The notes below the pieces were generated by a model, which made no database searches, was not told the origin of the DNA, and saw nothing but the letters and a program-made list of their open reading frames with translations. 64,000 nt of DNA from UBA5336 sp964415675 (GTDB taxonomy: Bacteria > Pseudomonadota > Alphaproteobacteria > Caulobacterales > Hyphomonadaceae): assembly GCA_964415675.1 (NCBI GenBank), contig CAYQBG010000016.1, positions 28,372 through 92,371 on the forward strand, read 5' to 3'. The position numbers and the translations under genes are program-made. Below are positions 52,836 to 61,458 of the stretch, in pieces. Numbering within the stretch: the first letter of the stretch is position 1; each line of letters opens with the position of its first letter.

Positions 52836-54266
52836 ATGACCAAGCCTCGCATCGGCATCATCGGCGGCGGCCTGACGGGCCTGACCACCGCTTATCGGCT
52901 CACCAGGGATGAAGACGTTGACGTTACGATCTTCGAAGCCAGCGACCGGCTCGGCGGCCTTGCCGCAGGCTATGACCTCGCCGGCAAATACCGGATGGAG
53001 CAAGCCTATCACTTCCTCTACAAGACCGACGAGTTCATCCTCGCCCTCACAGAGGAACTGGGCCTTTCGGACAAGCTGACCTATCACAAATCGTCAGTGT
53101 CCACCTATTATGGCGACAAGCTCTACCCGATGGAAAGCCCCATCGACCTTATCCGCTTCTCGCCCATCAGCTTCTTTGACCGCATCCGCGCCGGCGTGAC
53201 GGTGCTCTGGCTGCAGCGCGAGCGAAACTGGCGCAAGCTGTCGGAAATCACCGCGCTGGAATGGCTGCGCAAATATGCCGGCAAGGCGGTGACTGACGTG
53301 ATCTGGGAACCGCTCCTGAAGGGCAAGTTCGACCGCTATTACGACAAGATCACCATGTCCTGGCTCTGGGGCCGGGTGCTGCAGCGGGTCGACTCGCGTG
53401 ATCCCAAACTCGGCGGCGAAGCGCTTGGCTATTTCAATGGCGGGTTCCGCACCCTGATCGAGGCGCTGGAAAAGCCGGTCTACGAGGGCGGCACGAATGT
53501 CGTGTTCAACACTTTCATACAGAAACTCGCGCATGATCCGGACACCGGCGAAGTGATCGTGACCCTGGCAGACGGCAGCGAGCAGCGTTTCGACCGCGTT
53601 CTGGCCACCGTGCCAAGCAATGTGCTCGCCAAGCTGATCGCGGATTATGAGGACACCGACCCGTCCTATTTCCAGAAGATCCGCTCGGTCGATTATCTCG
53701 ACGCTGCCGTCCTGTCCTTCGTCACGCCGCAGAAAATCACCGACTATTACTGGCACAATATCAATACGCCGAACTCGCCCTTTGTGGTGTTCCTGTCCTT
53801 CACGGCCCTCATCGGGACAGAGGATTTCGACGGAAACCACATCTATTATATCGGCGACTATATCCCGGCCGAGCATCGCTACATGTCGATGCCCGCCAAT
53901 GAGCTCAAAGCCTACTGGTACGCCGAACTCAAGAAGATGTTCCCCGATTTCGATCCGGATCAGATCATCGATGATGGCCTGTTCCGGATGCGCAATGCCC
54001 AGCATATCGTCGATATCGGCTTTGAGGAAAACAAGCTGGTGCCGCACGAAACCCCCTGCCCGGGCGTGCTGATGTGCAATTTCTCGCAGATCTATCCGAT
54101 GGACCGCGGCACAAACTATGCCGTGCGCGACGGCAACCGGATGGCCGAGATGCTGATGACCAGCCTCGCATCAGGCACCACCGAAGTTACGCAGCCAACC
54201 GTCCCGCCGCTGACGATGCCGGCCGTCGGGCGCAAGGACGAACCAGCACAGCAGGCCGCGGAATAG
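52836..54266 (+). CDS. FAD-dependent amine-oxidase-like oxidoreductase
   Basis: The 476-residue product opens with the FAD Rossmann motif IGIIGGGLTGLTTAYRLTR and FEASDRLGG (about 33-41). HFLYKTDEF, SWLWGRV and a final NFSQIYPMDRGTNYAVRDG (near the FAD) follow. It resembles protoporphyrinogen-oxidase/UDP-galactopyranose-mutase-like enzymes that recur next to GT2 and GtrA genes. The substrate is probably a sugar or polyprenyl-sugar; that is inference from context. The last 30 residues are a polar tail. Confidence 0.85.
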   Translation: MTKPRIGIIGGGLTGLTTAYRLTRDEDVDVTIFEASDRLGGLAAGYDLAGKYRMEQAYHFLYKTDEFILALTEELGLSDKLTYHKSSVSTYYGDKLYPMESPIDLIRFSPISFFDRIRAGVTVLWLQRERNWRKLSEITALEWLRKYAGKAVTDVIWEPLLKGKFDRYYDKITMSWLWGRVLQRVDSRDPKLGGEALGYFNGGFRTLIEALEKPVYEGGTNVVFNTFIQKLAHDPDTGEVIVTLADGSEQRFDRVLATVPSNVLAKLIADYEDTDPSYFQKIRSVDYLDAAVLSFVTPQKITDYYWHNINTPNSPFVVFLSFTALIGTEDFDGNHIYYIGDYIPAEHRYMSMPANELKAYWYAELKKMFPDFDPDQIIDDGLFRMRNAQHIVDIGFEENKLVPHETPCPGVLMCNFSQIYPMDRGTNYAVRDGNRMAEMLMTSLASGTTEVTQPTVPPLTMPAVGRKDEPAQQAAE

Positions 54267-54303
54267 ACGGGCGCGCCGAGGCGAGATCTGAAGGAGTGGG
54301 CGG

Positions 54304-56130
54304 ATGGTCGGCGAGACTGACAATACGGATGTGAAATCCGCCGGTGCAGCGGGGCTTGCAGCGCTTGGCGGCCGGCGGCTTCCCGGCTGGCTGCAAGGCC
54401 CGCTCGACTGGCTGGTCGGCCTGCCGCTGATGGCCAGGGCCGCCCTGTCAGCCATGGTCGCACTGGGCTTTCTCGGGCTTGTCTTCTTCCTTGGCTTCCT
54501 GGTCGGCGAGAGGCAGTTCTTTCCCTACACTTTCCTTTCGAAGGTCGATGGCAAGCTGGCCAGCATGATGCCCGCAAGCCCGCCTGCGCCGCTAGACAGC
54601 CAGGCTCTGAACTCCGCGCTTATCCGGCTGGATATGAAAGTCGGCCATGTGGATACCGGTCGGCCGGCTGCGTCGCAAAATCCGCTCTCGCGCAATGGTG
54701 GCGGTGTGGCCTCTTTCGGCGAGGATATTCTTGTCCTGGCCTATAGCGGGACGATCTATGCCGCTGCGCAGCATGATGCCATTCGCGTCACGGCGATCGA
54801 GGCGCCAGACAATAATCGCGAGGAATACCAGGCGCTGGCCGACGATCCGGCCTTCGCGGACTATAATTTCCACCAGCACTATCTGCGCTACAATGACCTT
54901 CTCGACTATGACACGGGTTCCGGGCGCGGCCTTATCGCCTCCTATACCGAGTTTCATCCCGGCAAGGCCTGCGTGACCAACACGCTGGCCAGGCTCGAAT
55001 TTCCGGCCGGCGCAAACAGTATCGATGCGGTCTCCGCGCGCGCAGAAGACTGGGAAGTGATCTACCGCACCACGCCCTGCCTTCCATTCAAGGACAAGCA
55101 CCTTGCCATGGAAGGTCATATGGCCGGCGGCCGCACGGTCTTCGAGGCACCTTCAACAGTCTATCTGACCTCGGGCGACTTCCATATAGACGGCATGCGC
55201 TCGGAAGGGCCCGGGATCGCTCAGGACCCCGATGCACAATACGGCAAAGTGCTGAAGATCGACATCGCGACCGGTGATGGTGAGATCGTCTCCATGGGCC
55301 ACCGCAACGCCCAGGGAATCGCCCTGACGCCAGCTGGAGACCTTATCATCCTGGAACATGGCCCGCGCGGCGGCGACGAGCTGAACCTTATCGAGGCCGG
55401 CAGGAATTATGGCTGGCCGCTGGAATCCTACGGCACGACCTATGGCGGATCGCCCATCCCCAATTCGCTGTCCTATGGCCGCCAGACACAGTTCCAGTCG
55501 CCCATATTCTCTTGGGTGCCCTCAGTGGCCGCATCGGGCCTGACCCTGATCGACGGCTTTCACGAGGCCTGGGACGGCGACCTTCTGGCTGCCTCGCTGA
55601 CCGACGGTGCCCTGTTCCGTATCCGCATGGAGGGCCGTCAGGCGGTCTATTCTGAACGGATAGAAGTTGGCACCCGGATCCGTGATGTCCATCAGCATTC
55701 TGACGGACGCCTCGTTTTGTGGACCGATAATGGCGAGATCATCTTTCTTAGCGGGAGCGACCGTATCGATATGTCCGAGCGGTTCCAGCGCTATCTGGCC
55801 GAACTCGATGCGCCGGCGCGGGTGAAGAGTGACTTGCAGACAGCTGTGGATCGCTGCGCGGAGTGCCACTCCTTCGCCGTCGGCGAGCACGAGCGCAGCC
55901 CCGGACTTAACCGGATTTTCGGCGACCCGATCGCGTCCACATCCTATGAGGGTTACTCGCAGGCACTGAAACGCAAGTCCGGTCGCTGGACCCGGGAAAA
56001 CCTCAAGGCCTTCATCGAAAATCCACAGGATTTCGCGCCCGGTACTGTCATGCCGGGCCAGGAGATCAGTGACGGGCGCGTCGTGGATGAACTTGTCAAC
56101 TATCTGGAGGAGCTGGACAGGCAATTCTGA
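54304..56130 (+). CDS. Membrane-anchored glucose/sorbosone-type dehydrogenase fused to cytochrome c
   Basis: The 608-residue product has an N-terminal membrane helix (about 42-65), a periplasmic beta-propeller of the PQQ-dependent aldose-sugar (Yli/GSDH) family (about 100-490: GHRNAQGIALTP, LEHGPRGGDELNLIEAGRNY-GWP) and a C-terminal cytochrome c domain with heme motif CAECH at about 518-522 and a later Met (TVMPGQ) as likely axial ligand. It could oxidise a sugar and pass electrons to its own heme. The propeller-heme fusion is uncommon. Start site gaaggag supports the ATG. Location within EPS genes suggests a sugar or polymer substrate. Confidence 0.85.
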   Translation: MVGETDNTDVKSAGAAGLAALGGRRLPGWLQGPLDWLVGLPLMARAALSAMVALGFLGLVFFLGFLVGERQFFPYTFLSKVDGKLASMMPASPPAPLDSQALNSALIRLDMKVGHVDTGRPAASQNPLSRNGGGVASFGEDILVLAYSGTIYAAAQHDAIRVTAIEAPDNNREEYQALADDPAFADYNFHQHYLRYNDLLDYDTGSGRGLIASYTEFHPGKACVTNTLARLEFPAGANSIDAVSARAEDWEVIYRTTPCLPFKDKHLAMEGHMAGGRTVFEAPSTVYLTSGDFHIDGMRSEGPGIAQDPDAQYGKVLKIDIATGDGEIVSMGHRNAQGIALTPAGDLIILEHGPRGGDELNLIEAGRNYGWPLESYGTTYGGSPIPNSLSYGRQTQFQSPIFSWVPSVAASGLTLIDGFHEAWDGDLLAASLTDGALFRIRMEGRQAVYSERIEVGTRIRDVHQHSDGRLVLWTDNGEIIFLSGSDRIDMSERFQRYLAELDAPARVKSDLQTAVDRCAECHSFAVGEHERSPGLNRIFGDPIASTSYEGYSQALKRKSGRWTRENLKAFIENPQDFAPGTVMPGQEISDGRVVDELVNYLEELDRQF

Positions 56131-56188
56131 CACCAGCCCCGGCGACTTGAAGGCGCCGGGAACCGCCCGACCCTGAAGGAGTTGGACG

Positions 56189-57418
56189 ATGGCCCATGCA
56201 CCACCTGTTCCGTCGCCTCGCCGACCGAGCGGACGCCTTGAATCACTCGACGGCCTCCGCGCCGTCGCAGCTCTCGCCGTTGTCGCATCGCATTTCTTCG
56301 TTCGCTGGGCCGAACCCTATCACGAGCCGACACTCTACCCGCATGGCAACTGGATTCCCTGGCTGCAATTCCTGGAATATGCCGGCAATTACGGGGTGTT
56401 GCTCTTCTTCCTGATCTCCGGTTTCGTGATCATGATGACGCTGGAGCGCTCCAGCGGGATACTGGACTTTATCGGCCGGCGCGCCGCACGGCTCTGGCCG
56501 GCCATGATTGTCTGCGCGACCCTCTCGACCCTGTTGATCAATTTGTCGGGTTCGGCCTTTTATTATGAAGGGGTCGAGCGCTGGTATGTCACGCCAGTCG
56601 AATACTTCTCTTCGATCATCTTTGTCCCTCCAGACCTGACGGCGGACCTGCTCGGCATTCAGGAAACCCTGACACCTCGCTGGGTGGAGGGGGTCTACTG
56701 GACCTTGTGGGCGGAAGTGCGCTTTTATGCTCTCGTCAGCGTTGTGTTCCTGATCTCCCGCGGCAAGGCATTCCTGTGGGCCTGGGCCGGCGTCCAGGCG
56801 GTCTCCCTTGCGATCGATGCAGCAACCGTCTTTGTCCATCATGAGATCAACGGGTTGTGGAGCGCGTCGCTTGTCTTCCAACCGCGCATGCTGGCCTGGT
56901 TCACGCTTGGCCTCGTCGCGTGGAAGTGGCGCGCTGGTGAACGCAGTCTGCCGCTGCTTCTCTGCTTCGTTTTCGCGGCGACGTCATTGCTGGCCGGCGA
57001 CATTGTCGATCTTCAGGGATTCATGCCGGTCTGGGCTGACAATGCCCCGCAATCGGCCCTGCTTTTCGCCGCAATCATGGCGCCATTGGCAGTCTTCCTT
57101 GTTGCACCTTCGCTGCTCAGGCCGCTCGCCTGGAAGCCGTTGGTCACGGTGGGACTGGCCTCCTATCCCCTCTACCTCTTCCATGAACGTCCCGGCATGG
57201 TGTTCCTGATGTGGTTCGAACAGGCCGGCATCCATCCATTGGCAGGCCTTTTCGCCTCAATCGCCGGCCTTATCTTGTTCGCAGTGTTCCTTCACAGGGC
57301 CGTCGAGAATCCCGCCAAAGACATTATCGTGGCACGCTGGCGGCCCTGGGCGAAATCGGTCGAGACGCGATATGCCGGGCTCCGTTTCGGTCAGGCCAGG
57401 CCACAACCCGCCGAGTAA
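56189..57418 (+). CDS. Acyltransferase family 3 membrane protein (ExoZ/OafA-like)
   Basis: The 409-residue product has about ten helices and the acyltransferase-3 hallmarks LESLDGLRAVAALAVVASHF near 18-37, LLFFLISGFVIMMTLERS near 71-88, RRAARLWPAMIVC near 97-109 and TLWAEVRFYALV. Such proteins move acetyl, succinyl or similar groups across the membrane onto EPS or O-antigen sugars. The site aaggag precedes the ATG by a normal spacing. The acyl group is unknown. It lies 58 bp downstream of the dehydrogenase gene. Confidence 0.9.
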   Translation: MAHAPPVPSPRRPSGRLESLDGLRAVAALAVVASHFFVRWAEPYHEPTLYPHGNWIPWLQFLEYAGNYGVLLFFLISGFVIMMTLERSSGILDFIGRRAARLWPAMIVCATLSTLLINLSGSAFYYEGVERWYVTPVEYFSSIIFVPPDLTADLLGIQETLTPRWVEGVYWTLWAEVRFYALVSVVFLISRGKAFLWAWAGVQAVSLAIDAATVFVHHEINGLWSASLVFQPRMLAWFTLGLVAWKWRAGERSLPLLLCFVFAATSLLAGDIVDLQGFMPVWADNAPQSALLFAAIMAPLAVFLVAPSLLRPLAWKPLVTVGLASYPLYLFHERPGMVFLMWFEQAGIHPLAGLFASIAGLILFAVFLHRAVENPAKDIIVARWRPWAKSVETRYAGLRFGQARPQPAE

Positions 57419-57428
57419 AGCCCGCCCT

Positions 57429-58568
57429 CTACAATCGTGACGCAGCCATGAAGCGCGCAATTCCGGCGGCCCGGCCGATCCGCCCGGACTGGGCGGCCTT
57501 GCGTGCCTGCCAGGCCACGCTGCGCCCGAGCACGCTGACGATTTCGCGCCCGAGCGACGAACTCGCCTTGAGTTCACGCAGCCCGTCCCGCACATCGGAG
57601 TCCTCGAAAAGCGGGTCGCTGCCAAACATATGCAGCGTGGCACGGCGCGTGATCAGGCGTTCGAAATCATTCATCGAACCAGAGAAGTCGCGCGCGATAC
57701 GTTGCCAGTCCGCCACGGCCTCGCCCCACATCTGGTGGCGCGCCCGCGCGCTTGCCCTTTTGAGTTCGGCACTCCGTTCGCGCAAGTCCGCATTGACCGG
57801 GTCGCCCCAATAGCTGGCCGGCAACAATTCTTCTGGCGCAAGTTCCGTCAGCAGCGGCTCGAAGATCATCCGGTCATATTTCACCCATTTGGCGAAGGCA
57901 TCGGCTGCCGAGAACCGGTCGGCACCCGACCCGCGCGCGCCCTGGTGCTCACGATGGAGGTAGACGGTCTCGTCCAGCAAGCGCCCGGTGCCGTGACGGG
58001 CAATCCGGAGCATCATTTCATAGTCCTGTGAGCGCACAAGATCTTCACGAAACCCGCCGAGCTGCTCATAATGGCTGCGCCGGACCATCAGGCCGGGCTG
58101 GAAGATGTGACAGCCGTCGAGGAGGTCGAAGAAGATCTCGTCAGGCGCGGACTCGCGGCGAAAACCGGCCGGTTTGATGTGTTTCTGGCCCGTTTGCGGA
58201 TCGAACGTGAAATCCTCATGGTGGCCGCAAGCGAAATCAAGGTCGTGCGCCGTTTCCAGCAAGCCAGCCAGCTTCTGGCAGGTCTGCGGCAGCAGGAGGT
58301 CATCATCATCGCAGATCCAGATGAGGTCGCCGTTCACCTCACCCAGTGCGAGATTGAGCGCGCTGGCCTTGCCACCATTCTCCTTCACGATCTGGCGAAT
58401 ACGGGGTGCATACTGCGCGACCACCTCGCCCGTACCGTCGCTCGAACCATCATTCACGACGAGGATTTCATCGGGCGGCCGGCTCTGGGCCAGCAGGGTG
58501 TCGAGCGTCTCGGCGATGAGATCGGCGCGATTATAAGTCGGAACGATGACACTGACACTGAGAGACAT
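57429..58568 (-). CDS. Family 2 glycosyltransferase
   Basis: From the ATG at 58568 the product is 379 residues. GT-A motifs are VSVIVPTYNRADLIAETLDT, EILVVNDGSSDGTGEVV, GGKASALNLALGE and WICDDDDLLLP. The C-terminal 150 residues are helical and basic, without a membrane helix. It is the only minus-strand gene in the right part of the EPS block and is divergent from the flippase. Copy 3 of the 18-base motif lies 19-36 bases before its start. The donor and acceptor sugars are unknown. Confidence 0.86.
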   Translation of the reverse strand: MSLSVSVIVPTYNRADLIAETLDTLLAQSRPPDEILVVNDGSSDGTGEVVAQYAPRIRQIVKENGGKASALNLALGEVNGDLIWICDDDDLLLPQTCQKLAGLLETAHDLDFACGHHEDFTFDPQTGQKHIKPAGFRRESAPDEIFFDLLDGCHIFQPGLMVRRSHYEQLGGFREDLVRSQDYEMMLRIARHGTGRLLDETVYLHREHQGARGSGADRFSAADAFAKWVKYDRMIFEPLLTELAPEELLPASYWGDPVNADLRERSAELKRASARARHQMWGEAVADWQRIARDFSGSMNDFERLITRRATLHMFGSDPLFEDSDVRDGLRELKASSSLGREIVSVLGRSVAWQARKAAQSGRIGRAAGIARFMAASRL

Positions 58569-58586
58569 GGGCCAGAAACCTTCATT

Positions 58587-58604
58587 TTTCTCCAGACAGG
58601 CGAG
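58587..58604 (-). repeat. 18-base EPS-locus motif, copy 3
   Basis: On the minus strand CTCGCCTGTCTGGAGAAA matches copy 1 at 16 of 18 positions. It lies in the divergent region between the GT2 and flippase genes, close upstream of the GT2 start. Confidence 0.45.
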
Positions 58605-58750
58605 TTTGTTTCCGATCCGGCACGCCTGCGAGTACGAGACTTGCATTGCCGGGCCAGTATTCGCGATCCTGCACACTCTGGCTGACAGGCTTGCGGGATT
58701 CATGCCGTCGGGGCCACTGGGCCTGGAAGCTGCAGGAGACGAGACCAGAT

Positions 58751-60229
58751 ATGAGCGAACTCGCTCGCAAGACTGTCAATGGCGCGGCCATCAATGTTTC
58801 GGTGACCCTCACCAAGACCGTATTGCAGTTTGCCGTCGTCCTGCCGATCCTCGCGCGGATCATCCCGCCCGAACAATTTGGCCTTGTGGGCATGGCGATG
58901 GCGTTTGTCGCCTTCTTCACGATGCTGAACGATCTTGGCATCTCGGCTGCGCTGGTGCGTGCCGAAGCTCCCTCACGGGCCTTCTGGTCGAGCGCATTCT
59001 GGACCAATACCGGGATCGGTGTCCTGCTGACAGGTGTCACATTCCTCGCCGCACCTTCGATTGCGAGCTTTTTCAGGGAACCTGTCGTCGAACCGCTGGT
59101 CCAGGTCCTGTCGGTCATCCTGGTGATGCATTGCGTGTTCCTGGTGCCAATGGCCTGGCTGCAGCGCAATTACCGCTTCCGCGCCATCGCCGCGATCGAT
59201 ATGAGCGCGACTCTCCTGGCCGCGCTGACGGCCATCCTCGCTGCAAGCGCCGGTTATGGCGTCTGGGCGCTTGCATGGCAGCAACTGGTGATGTTCGGCG
59301 TCAAGATGGCAGGTGGCCTGATTGTCCAGCGCGCACCGATTTCGCTGACTTATAAATGGTCAGAGATCGCAGCGGTCCTTCCCTTCAGCCTGCGCCTGAC
59401 CGGTGCAGGCCTTGTCGGTTTTGCCAATCGCAATGCCGACAATATCCTTATCGGGCGGTTCCTGGGTGCTGAGGCTCTGGGCTTTTATGGCCGCGCCTAC
59501 CAGATCATGCTGGTGCCGGTCCACTCGCTGTCCATGGGGGCAAGCTTCGCGCTGTACCCGGCCATGTCCTCGATTCAGGGTGACCGCCCGCAACTCAACG
59601 GCCTCTACCTGAAATCGCTTTCCATCCTCGCTGTGATCACACTGCCGATGATGGCGGGCCTGGCGCTGGTCGCGGTCCCGTTTGTCGAGTTCGTGTTTGG
59701 CGAGCGCTGGCGCCCGGTTGCACCGGCCCTGGTCGGGCTGAGCTTTGCCGGTGCGATTCAGGCGCTGACAGGGACATCGAACGTGCTGTGGACAGCGCTG
59801 GGGCGCTCTGACGTGCTCCTGCGCTGGTCGCTGATCCGCATGGCGACCTTTCTGACCGCTTTCGCCGTCGGTATCTGGTTCGGCTCGATTGGAGCTGTGG
59901 CGACGGCCTATCTCATCGCCAATCTGATCGTCTTCGTGCCCTTCCAATATGAGACATGCCGCACGTCCGGGATCGAGGTGCGAGCCTGCATAAGCGCGCT
60001 CCTGCCGGCATTGGCCTCAACGCTGGTCATGGTCCTCATCATAGCCGGAATGCGCCTGGGCCTTCCCGGACTGGAGACAATGGCGAGCTATAAACAGCTC
60101 GCGATCCTCGTGCCTGCGGGCATGATCGGCTATACGATCAGCATGCAGGTGTTCTTCCGCGAATATGTCGCCGAGAATGGGCGATTGGCGCTCGACCTTG
60201 TCCGACGCCGGGCCACGCCGGCTGAATAA
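58751..60229 (+). CDS. Wzx-type lipid-linked oligosaccharide flippase (MOP superfamily)
   Basis: From the ATG at 58751 the product is 492 residues with 12-14 membrane helices, matching the WzxC/ExoT polysaccharide-synthase family. Landmarks are LPILARIIPPEQFGLVGMAM near 32-51, VRAEAPSRAFWSSAFW near 69-84, NRNADNILIGRFLGAEALGF near 225-245 and FGERWRPVAPALVGLS. It should flip undecaprenyl-linked EPS repeats to the periplasm for polymerisation. The frame is open for 35 codons upstream, but that part is not family-like and overlaps the shared promoter with the divergent GT2. Confidence 0.88.
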   Translation: MSELARKTVNGAAINVSVTLTKTVLQFAVVLPILARIIPPEQFGLVGMAMAFVAFFTMLNDLGISAALVRAEAPSRAFWSSAFWTNTGIGVLLTGVTFLAAPSIASFFREPVVEPLVQVLSVILVMHCVFLVPMAWLQRNYRFRAIAAIDMSATLLAALTAILAASAGYGVWALAWQQLVMFGVKMAGGLIVQRAPISLTYKWSEIAAVLPFSLRLTGAGLVGFANRNADNILIGRFLGAEALGFYGRAYQIMLVPVHSLSMGASFALYPAMSSIQGDRPQLNGLYLKSLSILAVITLPMMAGLALVAVPFVEFVFGERWRPVAPALVGLSFAGAIQALTGTSNVLWTALGRSDVLLRWSLIRMATFLTAFAVGIWFGSIGAVATAYLIANLIVFVPFQYETCRTSGIEVRACISALLPALASTLVMVLIIAGMRLGLPGLETMASYKQLAILVPAGMIGYTISMQVFFREYVAENGRLALDLVRRRATPAE

Positions 60230-60297
60230 GGCTCACGGCATGGCGATTGCTTTGTATCGACAGGACGCGCAAGCTTTGGAACGAAGAACCCGGTAGA

Positions 60298-61458
60298 ATG
60301 GTCCAGACAGCCCTTGATGCCCTGATCATCACCGATGCGCGCTTTCTCGGCGGTACGGCGGGCGCTGTCGCCACCGACATGCGCGCCTTTTCGCATATGG
60401 GGCTGAAGGTCGGTCTGTGCCTTGTCCGCTCACAGGGCTTTTTCCAGCCTGGCGACCCGGATAATCCTGTCTTTGACGAACTTGCCGACCTGCCGGGCGT
60501 GACAAGGGTTGCCCCGGGCGAGCGGAGCTGCACACGGGTGGCCTTCTTTCACCATCCCGCCATATTCCACCGCCCCGTCGAAACAGCGGCGTCAGTTGCA
60601 GCCGACCGCGCAGTGATTGTCACCCATCACACGCCCTTCCAGGGCGATGGCTCACTTCATTATGATCCGCTTTCAATCCAGTCTCAAATACGGCGCCAGT
60701 TCGGCCTGCGTCCCGAATGGGCGCCAATCTCCGGCATTTGCCGTCGCCAGCTGGAGAGCTTTGCGCCTTTCGTGCGACTGACGACCGGCGACTGGGCAAA
60801 TACGTTCGATGTCTCGATCTGGCACCCCGGACGCGCGAAACTGACCAGCCCACACCTCACAGTCGGCCGGCACGGGCGTCCGGACCGGATGAAATGGGCC
60901 GACAGCGCAGCGGCCATCTCCGCTTCGCTTCCGGCCGGGCAGGATACCCGTATCCGCGTCATGGGCGCCGAGGCGGATTTCTTTCATGATATCGGCGTTG
61001 CGACAGATGGCTGGGACATCCTGCCCTTCAATGGCGAGCCGGTTCCCGCATTTCTCGACAGTCTTGACGTGTTTTCCTATTTCCATTCGGCAATGATGGT
61101 CGAGGCGTTCGGGCGCACAGTCGCTGAAGCGATGCTGATGGGTGCGCGCTGCATTCTGGATCCGTGTCTTGAACCCAATTTTGGCGATCTCGCCATCTAT
61201 TGCGCACCTGAAGATGTGCCGCAGGCGATTGAGAGCATTCGCGCCGATCTGCCCAAAGCCCGGGCAGAGGCCGAACGCGCGCGCCAGGCCTGCGCCGAGC
61301 GATACGGACTGGATGCGGTCGCGCGCCAATGGGAGGCCCTTCTGAGCGATCCGGGCACCCGCGCACGCCAGTCACCATCCGTTGCTCCGCTGCGGGCTGC
61401 GCGAAAGCTCACCGGGTTTCACCGCCGCAATCGCCAGTCGAGGACACCCGCCACATGA
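60298..61458 (+). CDS. GT-B-like glycosyltransferase
   Basis: From the ATG at 60298 the product is 386 residues. It has no signal peptide or membrane helix. The C-terminal half resembles GT4 enzymes: LDVFSYFHSAMMVEAFGRTV-AEAML with the acidic Glu near residue 264, then GARCILDP and AIYCAPEDVPQAIESI. The N-terminal half (ALIITDARFLGGTAGAVATD) fits the acceptor Rossmann domain. A TTG at 60247 would add 17 residues. Its stop overlaps the sulfotransferase start (ATGA), so the two are coupled. Confidence 0.72.
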   Translation: MVQTALDALIITDARFLGGTAGAVATDMRAFSHMGLKVGLCLVRSQGFFQPGDPDNPVFDELADLPGVTRVAPGERSCTRVAFFHHPAIFHRPVETAASVAADRAVIVTHHTPFQGDGSLHYDPLSIQSQIRRQFGLRPEWAPISGICRRQLESFAPFVRLTTGDWANTFDVSIWHPGRAKLTSPHLTVGRHGRPDRMKWADSAAAISASLPAGQDTRIRVMGAEADFFHDIGVATDGWDILPFNGEPVPAFLDSLDVFSYFHSAMMVEAFGRTVAEAMLMGARCILDPCLEPNFGDLAIYCAPEDVPQAIESIRADLPKARAEAERARQACAERYGLDAVARQWEALLSDPGTRARQSPSVAPLRAARKLTGFHRRNRQSRTPAT

